DNA from: Aphis gossypii
Lineage: Eukaryota > Arthropoda > Insecta > Hemiptera > Aphididae
DNA length: 64,000 bases
Assembly: GCF_020184175.1 (NCBI RefSeq)
Contig: NC_065531.1
Coordinates: 71,332,604 to 71,396,603 of the forward strand
Direction of reading: 5' to 3'
Shown: positions 13,658-28,600 of the stretch, piece after piece
How positions within the stretch are numbered: the stretch's first letter is position 1
How the letters are laid out: every line of letters begins with the position of its first letter
Translations under genes and position numbers: made by a program
The notes under the pieces: generated by a model
The model's database searches: none
Told to the model about the DNA's origin: nothing
What the model saw: the letters and a program-made list of their open reading frames with translations, nothing else

Positions 13658-16600
13658 ATGATAGAACAAACAACATTACGCAACATCTTAACATGGATAA
13701 TTGCAGTGATTTTATTTATTTTCCAATCACTCAACTATTTTATTTCACGGATAAAAAAATTTGTAAAACGTGAGTGATTTTGTTTAAATATTTGATTTTG
13801 ATAATATTTCAACCTTTATTTCATGACAAAACAAAAATAAAAATAAAAAATATTCCCAAAAACCTTATAATCTTCAAGTATAATACTCAGGATGGTTCAC
13901 TGCTTTTTTCCCACTTTCCCATAATGTTTCGTGTTCAATAAAAGTAGAACAAAATTCAAAAAATAAATATTGTGTTTTTAAAAAATTATAAAAATCTTTG
14001 TTGAGTAGAAAATATTCTGCTACAAGAATTAAAGCATCCACAAAGTAAAATAAAATTTTCATAAATGTGATAATTAGAATATAATATGTATAATGTATAT
14101 ATAAAGTATGCAGTAATAAAACTACTTACTTGAAACGTACAAACATTTTTAAAAATATATATATAAGAGTGCAGGAACATTCGAAAAGTGATGTAAGCTA
14201 AGTTGTAATTTTTTTTTTAATCTTTACGATTGTATAAGGAATGGTCAATAAAAGTTAGGTACTTTCAATAACAAAAGTGTTCCATACACTAAATTCATCG
14301 TTGAAGTTTGATTTAGATAAACACCATTTATATATAATATAATATTTATTACCCACATTTGATATAGAAATATGAATAGTGGCTACTAATATCTAGTAAT
14401 ATCGTAGTAGTTATAAATATAAATCGTCAAATCATAAATTATTTTTACAATGGATAAATTACAACAATTAAATGTAATTATGGTAAATATAATAATATAT
14501 TATGTGTATTCGATGATATAATAAGTGGTTAAAAAAATATACAATAAAAATGGTTGGTAATATAAATATTACCTAAGTATAACATCCACAGTTAAATAAT
14601 TATAATTGGGTTTTTTTTTATAATTTCTAATTAATATAATATACCTATTACGTATTTGAAAATACATGTAATATCCTATCAGTTCATATTTCTAAATATA
14701 AGTTATAAATGATAACTATAAGAACAAATTATGGAACGTTTGTATATAAATTAAATTGTTTTTTGAATTAATATCTTATATCATAAATATAATTCTTACA
14801 ATCTAAAATAATATTGAAAGAATCAAAGAAAATATATTGTATAATTTTGTTCCAACAGTTTGAGGTTTACCTCAATAATATTATATTATATAGTTTCATA
14901 TGATATTATATTTATTATTTAAGTAAATTGTACTTCAGTAGTTTTTATAATATCATAATAATGGTATAACTATATGTCTATACTTATCAAGTGAGTTTTT
15001 AAATTTTTGAACATGAATCTCTTATATATTATCCGTTGTTAGTTTTAACATCTACAAAAGTTGTTGATTTATGTTCAAAAATCATATAACATGCATAATA
15101 TTAAAATATATATACACATATATGTATTATGTAATAATAATAAAACTTTTTTTTATAAGTAATGTATCAAACTTTAAAGTCCTTGTTTATTGGAACTAAA
15201 AATATCATTTACACATTATATTGGATAAGAAAATTCTAATACAAAATTTCAAAATCTCACGAAGGTAAACACAAATCTGTTATTACATAATATATCATAT
15301 GGTCAAATAATATGGTACAGTGTTATTTTTTCGATGCGAGACTGAATTTTATTGTTGAATCACGTCCGTTAATAAAAAAAAAAAAAATATATACACAAAC
15401 CAATAAAAGAGGAATTCGGTTATTGGGAAATGTTTAAAACGTACAAGATTCTGTAGTTGTATAGGTAGCATTTTGATACACAATAAGTGAACCTTTTTTT
15501 AGTTATTTTTATTTGTATATAGACGGGCAAAAAAATACTACTGTTGTGACAACAGATACGATAATATCATCTGAATCGAATCCGAATAATAACAATGCAC
15601 CAGAAAATGTTATTACTGTCCAAGGACTGATTCAAAATCACTTTGACATTCCTCTGGTAAGTTTAATAAATGGAGTAATAAATAAATTCAACTCACATTC
15701 AATTGTCTAATATTGCATTTCCACTTAAAAATTATAATTTTATTTCATTATTTTAATTATTCTTATACCTATATATATTTAACTCAAGTATAATTACTTT
15801 GATACTCATTTATTCAGATTTTAGTTTAATATTAGTGTATATCTAATTCAACAAAATTATTAGGTATGATATTTTTATAAATAAATGTATTTTTAATATG
15901 GTATAATAACTATATCGTATATCGATAAAATATAATATGTAAATAATGTTTAGATATCTTTTTTTTAAATAATTTAACTTAAAAGTAGATTATTAATTAA
16001 TAACAACTATTAATTTTTAGATAATTGCAGAAGATGAACCAAACGTGAATGATTTTATTAAAAATGCTCAATTATTGAATTCTTATGATAATTACAAAGA
16101 AAAAAAGAAAATCGATCAATTTATGGAGCATTTAGTTGATGACTCTTATGTTGCACGTGGCCTAGGTTTGATAACTGCAAACGTTGGACGAGAAGCAGAA
16201 TTTTACTTATACTCAAAATATGATAATAATTTTGAAAACATCGTTATTAAGCTCAAGGGACGTCAAGGTGAAATTGGTCAAATCACAATACCAAACCAAA
16301 ATCCTACAAACTCTATTGAAACAAAATCCATTCCAATGGATTATTTTTATGATGAAGATCGAATCAAAGTTACTTACACACCATTTGCAGAAGGTGTATA
16401 TACATTAACACTAGTACGAAATGGTTTATCCATTTGCCGCTCTCCATACTATATATCAGTAGAAAAAAGTCCAACAAATTCTAGATCTCAAATTCGTTTA
16501 GGCACAAAGAAATATAAAATGGTAACTAAGTTTGCTAAGGCCAAACATGTGCCTCTTGAAACATGTGACAACAGTATTCCTGTCATTGAACCCAGTAAAT

Positions 16601-19600
16601 CATCAATTAGTAGAAATATTCTTCCAACAACTGAAGAAAACTCAATTCGAACAGACGTTATGTCTATAGTAACAAAATTTGAATCTAATAGTATACATTT
16701 AAAAAAAAATGATCAAAAACTTACAGTTAATAGATCCAAAAAAAGTACAAAAACTGATTTGTTAGATGAAATTTCAATCTCAGCAGACTCAAATACTCAA
16801 CCAAAAATTGAAACTGGTAATGATTATGATACTAACATCAGTGATTTAAGTTCACTTTGTATTTATTCAAATTCTAAATCCAATGACAAAAAATGTTCGA
16901 GTAATTTAGATGTTTCCAATAGAAATAGTAAGTCAAATTATGTCAATTCTATAGAAATCGAAAGTAACCTGGTAAAGAGGTCCAATAAAAAACTCGATAA
17001 AAGTATTAGAAATATAAACGATATGCCTCGAGTAAAAAATATGTCATCAAATCACCTAGAACCTACAAACAGTGTATTACTGAAAGAAAATTTAAATGAT
17101 AAGAGTTTAGATGAAGTAGAAAAACATAATCAAACGTATAAAACAAATGAACCTATTCATGGACAAAACCAAAGTGAAGCGTTTTTAGATCCAATCACTG
17201 TAGATAAATTTGAAATCAAATGTATAGACAACGAAGCATACACACATAATAAAATATCATGTTTTGATGATGATCACAGAAAAACTGTAATTGTAATGAA
17301 AAATATTAACGAATTAGAAACACATCCCAACATTTCTATGAACCAACAATTCACCGATTCGACACAATACAATATTAACACCCCTTTTACAAGTGTTCTA
17401 ACCAAAATCACCAATGATGTTTGTGAAAAATGTTCAATAAAAGTATTAAGAATACTATCTGAATTTCCTAGGGATATAAACATAACACATAACAACAATT
17501 CAAATGAAAACTGTTCAAGCCATGAAACAGTTCTAGCACAACCAATTAGCATTAATACTAATATAGATAACTTGTTTGAAAAGCCCATTAGTCCTACAAA
17601 TGAACATAAAACTGATAATTTACTGACTAATAGTCCAACAAATATGAAACTAATGGATACAATCGATAAAGACATAAAATATAATTATATTAATGAAATC
17701 AAACCAATAAATACTACCTTTAATGAAATATACTGTGACATCAATAATACGACCAAAGAATTAATGGTTAAACAAAATAAACACGATGGTGAAATAAATA
17801 AATCGATAAATGATAAAATAACCAATAATTTTACGATACCCATCACCAAAAATAACATAGATAAACACAAAATAGATCACCTAGAGAATATATTGTCTAC
17901 AGATAATAAAATGCAAATTCAAGTTCAAAATGTACAAAAATTCTCAGAACATAATATGGATAAAGATAAAACAAATCAATTTCAATTTCATGATTATATC
18001 AACAACGAATTAAATGATATCAATAAAGAAAATGAAAAAATTTTAGACACGCGTGATATAGTAACAATTAATAACGATAAAAAATGTAATGAAGAATTAG
18101 TAATAAACGAATTAAAAGCTAAGAATGTTATTATTCCGGATGAATATAAAAATATTCAAAGTAGTTTTATAAATAGTCAAACAGTATTAGCATCAATGGA
18201 AGATAAATTACTGACTTTGAGGTATAAACCAGAAGATATTAGACAAGAGATAAACAATATATCCAATACTAATGTCATATTACATGAAAACCAAAAACTA
18301 ATAATTGAAAACTCAATTGAACCTGTATTAAAAAATTTCAAAAACAAAATGGTTGAAAAAATTACACAATTATATTTAAATAAGGATTTGACACGTTCAG
18401 ATAATACTTCGATTATAGAAAACCATAATATAAATCTAACAAATAATTTACAAAAAAATCAACTACATAACAACGCTGATAATAAAAAAAATAAAACCAA
18501 ATTAATTGAAATAATTAGATCACAGTTAACAAATCATTTTCACAAAAATGATATACCAGGAATGATATTAAATAATAAAAACACAGATAATAATCAAGTG
18601 TATAAATATCTCGAAAATATAATTAAAACAAATATGAATCCAAATGAAACGCATTCACAAAGATTGGATGAAAACAATATTCAGACACTTGTCAGTATAG
18701 CGAAAAATCAACTAAATAAACAACAATTAGATGACGAGTTTAAAATGATGAGATTAGAAAACGTAACTTCAAATATTGAGATAAAGAAAACCAATGATAA
18801 TGAAAAAGTACAAGACACAGAGATTAAGTTGAAAAACATACCTAATGATACGAGTATAAAAATTGAAACTACAACTAAATCCATAAAATCAAATACATCA
18901 GAAAAAACTGATTTAGAATCAAATATAGATAATAAAAAAAACATTAAATCAATAAAATTAAAGAATAAGGTAAATGACTTAACAAAAATACAAAATATGT
19001 TTAAAATCAATGAAATTGGAGAAAATAATAAAAGAAATACAAAGATAAAATCAAAACCGACTGAAAATGCATCAAGAGAGCAAATAAAAAAACAAGAAGA
19101 CAAAGTAGTAAAGATAAAAATATTTAATGATGCTAAAGATCTAACGACAGAAAAAGAAAATATTTACAAATTTCCACACTCAGTCATAGTAACAGTAAAT
19201 AAAGAGAATGAAACTTCAACAATAATTGATACTTCACGTGTCTCTGAAATAGAGTTGGAAAAGATAAATAATAGTGCACAATCAGACACATCAAAATTAA
19301 ATAACCCATTCATAAAACCACAAATCCAAAAAATTGTAGTAGAAATTGTAACCAATAATAATAAAATGGTCATTGATTCTGTAGCAATAATTATACACGA
19401 AGAAACAGAAGACAAAAAAAAAGTGGCAAAAAGAAACAATCCAAAAACAAAATATTGGATACAAATCAATGATCATGAATTGTATACAATAAACGCATAT
19501 CATGACACTATCAAACCAATCGATAAAGATAGAGTTATCGAAACAGAAATGCCAAAAATATCAATACAAACAAATATAACAATAGATAACAATCTTGAAG

Positions 19601-22600
19601 AAAGTAATAAGAAAAAAATAGAAGAAAACATCAAAAATGATTTAATAATAGAAACACCAACAATATCTCTACAGACTTCAGAAAAATTAGAAAATATAAA
19701 TGAAACAAAAATAACACCATACACTGTTTCTTCAACTGAACAAATAGAAGAAACAATAGCTGTTGAAAGTGAATCATGCTTATTAATTGATACATCAAAT
19801 GTTCCTGTTGAACAAAAAAATATAATAGGCAAAAGTATAGAACATCCAATATCAATCGAAAACAGAAATAAATCTGTTAAAGAATCAAAGGTGATAAAAA
19901 CAACAACTGAAACTGAATTAATAAAAAATAATGATCCCTTAGCATTAAACAAAGAAGAAGGAACCGGTAAAGAAAACAATCTAGAAACTGAAATTGAGAC
20001 AGAAAAACCAATACATAACATAAATAAAGAAGATGAAGCAATCTCACTGATCAAGATAACAACTGTCTCTGATGACGAAAATATCAAAATAAAAAAAACA
20101 GGTGAACATCAATTAACAATTGAAACACAAATTAACTATGACGAAAATTTAAAAGTAGTAAATATAAATACTGAATCCGCACCAATACCAAATAATGATT
20201 CATCAACAGAAAATATAGGAGAACCAATCAATAAGGAAAATATTCCAGAAACTGAAGTTGAAACAAAAATGTCGGAAGATAACACTAATAAAGAAGGAGA
20301 AACATGCACACCGACTAATACACAAAATATCTCTACTGATGAAAAGATAACAATTGAAGAAACAACTGAAGAACCATTCCCAATTGAAACACTCATTAAA
20401 TATGCGGAAAAACCAAAAATATTAGATAGTAAAACTGAGACTGAACCATCACCAAACACTGGTTATTCAATAATAAACGTACAAGAACCAATCGATAGAG
20501 AAAAAAATCCAGAAACTGAAATTAATAAAATTAAGTCAATAGATATCATTATTAAAAAATTTGATGCAAGCTCAAAGATGAATACATCAATAGAATCTGT
20601 TGAAGATAAAAATATTAAAGGAGAAACCACTGAAAATCCATTACCAAAAGACCAACCAATTAAATCTGTCAAAAAATCAAAAGTAGTAAATATTAATACT
20701 GAATCCGAATCAATAGAAAATTATTATTCTTCAGCAGTAAATGAAGAAGAACCATTCGAAAAAGAAAATATTCCAGAAACTGAAGTTGAAACAGAAGTAT
20801 CAACAGATAACATGAAAATTGAAAGTGAACCATGTTCAACATATGATACACCAACTGTCTCTGATAAAGAAAAGATAATCAAAGAAGAAACAACTGATAA
20901 GCAACTACCAAATAACCAACCAATTAAATTTGTCGAAGATTCAAAACAAGTAGTTATTACAACTGAAACTGAACCATCAATAAACTCTAATTCTTTAACA
21001 ATAAGCATGCAAGAACAAGTCGATAAAGAAAGAATTCCAGAAACAAGGGTTGAAACAAAAAAATTGGAAGATAACATTAATAAAGAAGGTGAACCATGTC
21101 CACTGACTAATGCACAAAATATTTCTACTGAAGAAAAGATAACTACTGTAGAAACAATTGAAGAGCAATTACTTATCGAAACACCCATTAAATGTGTCGT
21201 AGAATCAAAAGTAGTAAATATAAATACTGAATACAAATCAACACCAAATAATGATTCTTCAGCAGTAAATGTAGAAGAAACAATCGAAAAAGAAAATATT
21301 CCAGAAACTGAGGTTGAAACAAAAAAATCAGAAGATAACCCTAAGAAAGAAAGTGAACCATGCCCACTGACAAATACACCAAATATCTCTATTGAAGAAA
21401 AGGCAACCATTGAAGAAATAATTGAAGAACCATTACAAATTGAAATTTCCATTCAATCTGTCCAAGAAATAAAAGTTTTAGATATTAAAACTGAAACTGA
21501 ACCATCACCAAATACTGATTCTTCAACATTAAACCTACTAGAACCAATCGATAAAGAAAATATTCCAGAAACTGAGGTTGAAACAAAAAAATCAGAAGAT
21601 AACCCTAAGAAAGAAAGTGAACCATGCCCACTGACAAATACACCAAATATCTCTATTGAAGAAAAGGCAACCATTGAAGAAATAATTGAAGAACCATTAC
21701 AAATTGAAATTTCCATTCAATCTGTCCAAGAAATAAAAGTTTTAGATATTAAAACTGAAACTGAAACTGAACCATCACCAAATACTGATTCTTCAACATT
21801 AAACCTACTAGAACCAATCGATAAAGAAAATATTCCAGAAACTGAGGTTGAAACAAAAAAATCAGAAGATAACCCTAAGAAAGAAAGTGAACCATGCCCA
21901 CTGACAAATACACCAAATATCTCTATTGAAGAAAAGGCAACCATTGAAGAAATAATTGAAGAACCATTACAAATTGAAATTTCCATTCAATCTGTCCAAG
22001 AAATAAAAGTATTTGATATTAAAACTGAAACTGAACCATCACCAAATACTGATTGTTCAACATTAAACGTACTAGAACCAATCGATAAAGAAAATATTCC
22101 AGAAACTGAGGTTGAAACAAAAAAATCGGAAGATAACCCTAAGAAAGAAAGTGAACCATGCCCACCGATTAATACACAAAATATCTCTGATGACGAAAGG
22201 AAAATTATAGATGAAACCAATGTAAATCCATTACTTATAGAAACACCCATTCAATGTGTCGAAGAATCAAAAGCAGTAAATATAAATACTAAATCCGAAT
22301 CAATACCAAATAATAATTCTTCAGCAGTAGCTGTAGAAGAACCAATCGAAAAAGAAAATATTCCAGAAACTGAGGTTGAAACAAAAAAATCGGAAGATAA
22401 CATAAATAAAGAAGGTGAACTATGCCCACCGACTAATACACAAAATATTTCTACTGAAGAAAAGATAACTATTGAAGAAACAATTGTTGAGCCATTACTT
22501 ATCGAAACACCCATTAAATGTGTCGAAGAATCAAAAGTAGTAAATATAAATACTGAATCCGAATCAATACCAAATAATGATTCTTCAGCAGTAAATGAAG

Positions 22601-25600
22601 AAAAACCAATCGAAAAAGAAAATATTTCAGAAACTGAGGTTGAAACAAAAAAATCGGAAGATATTATTAATAAAGAAGGTGAACTATGCCCACCGACTAA
22701 TACACAAAATATTTCTACTGAAGAAAAGATAACTATTGATGAAACAATTGAAGAACCATTGCCAATTGAAATTCCCATTAAATGTGTCGAAGAATCAAAA
22801 GTAGTAAATATAAATACTGAATCCGAATCAATACCAAATAATGATTCTTCAGCAGTAAATGAAGAAAAACCAATCGAAAAAGAAAATATTCCAGAAACTG
22901 TGGTTGAAACAAAAAAATCGGAAGATAACATAAATAAAGAAGGTGAACTATGCCCACCGACTAATACACAAAATATTTCTACTGAAGAAAAGATAACTAT
23001 TGTAGAAACAATTGAAGAGCAATTACTTATCGAAACACCCATTAAATGTGTCGTAGAATCAAAAGTAGTAAATATAAATACTGAATACAAATCAACACCA
23101 AATAATGATTCTTCAGCAGTAAATGTAGAAGAAACAATCGAAAAAGAAAATATTCCAGAAACTGAGGTTGAAACAAAAAAATCAGAAGATAACCCTAAGA
23201 AAGAAAGTGAACCATGCCCACTGACAAATACACCAAATATCTCTATTGAAGAAAAGGCAACCATTGAAGAAATAATTGAAGAACCATTACAAATTGAAAT
23301 TTCCATTCAATCTGTCCAAGAAATAAAAGTTTTAGATATTAAAACTGAAACTGAACCATCACCAAATACTGATTCTTCAACATTAAACCTACTAGAACCA
23401 ATCGAAAAAGAAAATATTCCAGAAACTGTGGTTGAAACAAAAAAATCGGAAGATAACATAAATAAAGAAGGTGAACTATGCCCACCGACTAATACACAAA
23501 ATATTTCTACTGAAGAAAAGGTAACTATTGAAGAAACAACTGAAGAACCATTAACAATTGAAACACCCATTCAATCTGTCGAAAATTCAAAAGAAGTGGA
23601 TATTACAGCTGAAACTGATCCATCAATAAACTCTAACACTTCAACAAAAAGCATACAAGAACAAGTCGATACAGAAAGCATTCCAGAAAATAGGGTTGAA
23701 ACAAAAAAATCGGAAGATATTATTAATAAAGAAGGTGAACTATGCCCACCGACTAATACACAAAATATTTCTACTGAAGAAAAGATAACTATTGATGAAA
23801 CAATTGAAGAACCATTACCAATTGAAATTCCCATTAAATGTGTCGAAGAATCAAAAGTAGTAAATATAAATACTGAATCCGAATCAATACCAAATAAGAA
23901 TTCTTCAGCAGTAACTGTAGAAGAACCAATCGAAAAAGAAAATATTCCAGAAATTGAGGTTGAAACAAATAGATCGGAAGATAACATTGATAAAGAAGGT
24001 GAACCATGCCCACCGACTAATACACAAAATATCTCTGATGACGAAAGGAAAATTATAGATGAAACCAATGTAAATCCATTACTTATCGAAACACCCATTA
24101 AATGTGTCGAAGAATCAAAAGTAATAAATATTAATACAGAATCCGAATCAAAAACCAATAATGATTCTTCAGCAGTAAATGAAGAAAAACCAATCGAAAA
24201 AGAAAATATTCCAGAAACTGTGGTTGAAACAAAAAAATCGGAAGATAACATTGATAAAGAAGGTGAACTATGCCCACCGACTAATACACAAAATATCTCT
24301 GATGACGAAAGGAAAATTATAGATGAAACCAATGTAAATCCATTACTTATCGAAACACCCATTAAATGTGTCGAAGAATCAAAAGTAATAAATATTAATA
24401 CAGAATCCGAATCAAAAACCAATAATGATTCTTCAGCAGTAAATGAAGAAAAACCAATCGAAAAAGAAAATATTCCAGAAACTGTGGTTGAAACAAAAAA
24501 ATCGGAAGATAACATTGATAAAGAAGGTGAACTATGCCCACCGACTAATACCCAAAATATCTCTGATGACGAAAGGAAAATTATAGATGAAACCAATGTA
24601 AATCCATTACTTATCGAAACACCCATTAAATGTGTCGAAGAATCAAAAGTAATAAATATTTATACAGAATCCGAATCAAAAACCAATAATGATTCTTCAG
24701 CAGTAAATGAAGAAAAACCAATCGAAAAAGAAAATATTCCAGATACTGAGGTTGAAACAAAAAAATCGGAAGATAACATTGATAAAGAAGGTGAACCATG
24801 CCCACCGACTAATACACAAAATATCTCTGATGACGAAAGGAAAATTATAGATGAAACCAATATAAATCCATTACTTATCGAAACACCCATTAAATGTGTC
24901 GAAGAATCAAAAGTAATAAATATTAATACAGAATCCGAATCAAAAACCAATAATGATTCTTCAGCAGTAAATGAAGAAAAACCAATCGAAAAAGAAAATA
25001 TTCCAGAAACTGTGGTTGAAACAAAAAAATCGAAAGATAACATTGATAAAGAAGGTGAACTATGCCCACCGACTAATACACAAAATATCTCTGATGACGA
25101 AAGGAAAATTATAGATGAAACCAATGTAAATCCATTACTTATCGAAACACCCATTAAATGTGTCGAAGAATCAAAAGTAATAAATATTAATACAGAATCC
25201 GAATCAAAAACCAATAATGATTCTTCAGCAGTAAATGAAGAAAAACCAATCGAAAAAGAAAATATTCCAGAAACTGTGGTTGAAACAAAAAAATCGGAAG
25301 ATAACATTGATAAAGAAGGTGAACTATGCCCACCGACTAATACACAAAATATCTCTGATGACGAAAGGAAAATTATAGATGAAACCAATGTAAATCCATT
25401 ACTTATCGAAACACCCATTAAATGTGTCGAAGAATCAAAAGTAATAAATATTAATACAGAATCCGAATCAAAAACCAATAATGATTCTTCAGCAGTAAAT
25501 GAAGAAAAACCAATCGAAAAAGAAAATATTCCAGAAACTGTGGTTGAAACAAAAAAATCGGAAGATAACATTGATAAAGAAGGTGACCTATGCCCACCGA

Positions 25601-28600
25601 CTAATACACAAAATATCTCTGATGACGAAAGGAAAATTATAGATGAAACCAATGTAAATCCATTACTTATCGAAACACCCATTAAATGTGTCGAAGAATC
25701 AAAAGTAATAAATATTAATACAGAATCCGAATCAAAAACCAATAATGATTCTTCAGCAGTAAATGAAGAAAAACCAATCGAAAAAGAAAATATTCCAGAA
25801 ACTGTGGTTGAAACAAAAAAATCGGAAGATAACATTGATAAAGAAGGTGAACTATGCCCACCGACTAATACACAAAATATTTCTACTGAAGAAAAGGTAA
25901 CTATTGAAGAAACAACTGAAGAACCATTAACAATTGAAACACCCATTCAATCTGTCGAAAATTCAAAAGAAGTGGATATTACAGCTGAAACTGATCCATC
26001 AATAAACTCTAACACTTCAACAAAAAGCATACAAGAACAAGTCGATACAGAAAGCATTCCAGAAAATAGGGTAGAAACAAAAAAATTGGAAAATAACATT
26101 AATAATGAAGATGAACCATGTCCACTGACTAATGCACAAAATATCTCTACTGAAGAAAAGATAACTATTGAAGAAACAATTGAAGAACCATTACCAATTG
26201 AAATTCCCATTAAATGTGTCGAAGAATCAAAAGTAGTAAATATAAATACTGAATCCGAATCAATACCAAATAAGAATTCTTCAGCAGTAACTGTAGAAGA
26301 ACCAATCGAAAAAGAAAATATTCCAGAAATTGAGGTTGAAACAAAAAGATCGGAAGATAACATTGATAAAGAAGGTGAACCATGCCCACCGACTAATACA
26401 CAAAATATCTCTGAAGACGAAAGAAAAATTATAGATGAAACCAATGTAAATCCATTACTTATCGAAACACCCATTAAATGTGTCGAAGAATCAAAAGTAA
26501 TAAATATAAATACTGAATCCGAATCAATACCAAATAATGATTCTTCGGCAGTAAATGAAGAAAAACCAATCGAAAAAGAAAATATTCCAGAAACTGTGGT
26601 TGAAACAAAAAAATCGGAAGATAACATTGATAAAGAAGGTGAACTATGCCCACCGTTTAATACACAAAATATTTCTACTGAAGAAAAGATAACTATTGAA
26701 GAAAGAATTGAAGAACCATTACCAATTGAAATTCCCATTAAATGTGTCGAAGAATCAAAAGCAGTAAATATAAATACTGAATCCGAATCAATACCAAATA
26801 ATGATTCTTCAGCAGTAAATGAAGAAAAACCAATCGATAAAGAAAATATTCCAGAAACTGAGGTTGAAACAAAAAAATCGGAAGATAACCCTAAGAAAGA
26901 AAGTGAACCATGCCCACCGACTAATACACAAAATATCTCTGATGACCAAAGGAAAATTATAGATGAAACCAATGTAAATCCATTACTTATCGAAACACCT
27001 AATAAATGTGTCGAAGAATCAAATGTAGTAAATATTAATACAGAATCCGAATCAATACCAAATAATAATTCTTCAGCAGTAACTGTAGAAGAACCAATCG
27101 AAAAAGAAAATATTCCAGAAACTGAAGTTAAAACAGAAAAGTCAACGGATAACACGAATATAGAAATTGAACCATGCTCACCAGCTAATACACCAAATAT
27201 CTCTAATGAAAATAAGATTACCATATTAGAAACAACTGATAAGCTATTAACTAATGACCAATCAACTAAATATGTTGAAGAATTAAAATTAGTAAATATC
27301 AATATTGAAACTGAACCACCACCAAATACTGATTTCTTAACACTAAACGTAGAAACACTAATCTATATAGAAAACAATCCAGAAACTGAAATTGAGGCAG
27401 AAAAATCAATAGGTAACATTATTAAAGAAGGTGAAGCAAGCTCAATGATTGATACATCAATTGAATCTGTTGTAGATAAAAATATTATAGAAGAAACCAT
27501 TGAAAATTCATTACCAAATGAACAATCAACTAAATCTGTCAAAGAATTAAAAGTAGTAGATATTAATACTGAATCTGAATTAATGCCAAATAATGATTCT
27601 TCAATGACAAACGTTGAAGAACCATTCAATAAGGATAATGTTCCAGAAACTCAAATTGAGACAGTTAAATCAATAGATGAGAATGAAAAGGAATGTGAAG
27701 CATGTTCACCGACTGATACATCGTCAGTTTCTATTGAAGAAAAGAATATTATAGATAAAACCATTGCAAATCCATTACTAAATGAACCACCAATTAAATC
27801 TGTTGACAAATTTAAAGTTTTAGATATTAATACTGAAACTGAACCATCACCAAATACTGGTTCTTTAACAGTAAACGTAGAAGTACTAATCGATAAAGAA
27901 AATATTCGAGAAATTCAAATTGAAACAGATAAATTAATAGATTACTCTAATAAAGAATGTGAATCACGCTCCCCGACAGATAAATTAGCTGCTTCTAGTG
28001 AAAAAAACAATTTGACAGAAGAGACTATGGAAATCCTATTACCAATTGAAACATTCATTAAGTCCTCGACAAAAGCCGTTGAAGAACTTAAGGAAAACAA
28101 AATTAATACCGAAACTGTCTTTGTACCAAATATTGATTCTTCAACACTAAATGCAGAAGAACCATCAGAGGAAGACTATTTTTCAAAAATAGTAATAAAG
28201 ACGGATAAAACATTAGATTTCGTTGTAAAAGAATGTGAAACATGCCCACCGATAGACACATCAATGTATGTGACAGAAGAAATAAAAGGAATAGATGGTA
28301 CTATCGAAAAACTAATTCCAATTGGTTCTTCGTTTGTGATTGCAGATACTGAAAATTTAACATCAATTGACGGTATTAACACAATTATGAACAGACAATT
28401 AGGGAAAGAATACTTGAAAGATATTGAAAGTTCAACAAGTATTGACACAGTTGCATTTGTAAAAGATCAAAAAGTGGAAGAAAATGAAACTTTAATTGAA
28501 AATATATTAACAATTAACACTTCAACTGCATCTGTACAAGGACAGATACAGGTAGAAGAAGTTATCAAAGATGAATCTGTGGTATTAATTAACGATTCAG

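Noticed and set aside
19500..27629. Long minus-strand open frames of 200-450 codons, Ser/Phe/Val-rich
   Set aside because: They are exact antisense shadows of the repeat array of the giant gene, repeat with the same period and show no independent start or splice context.
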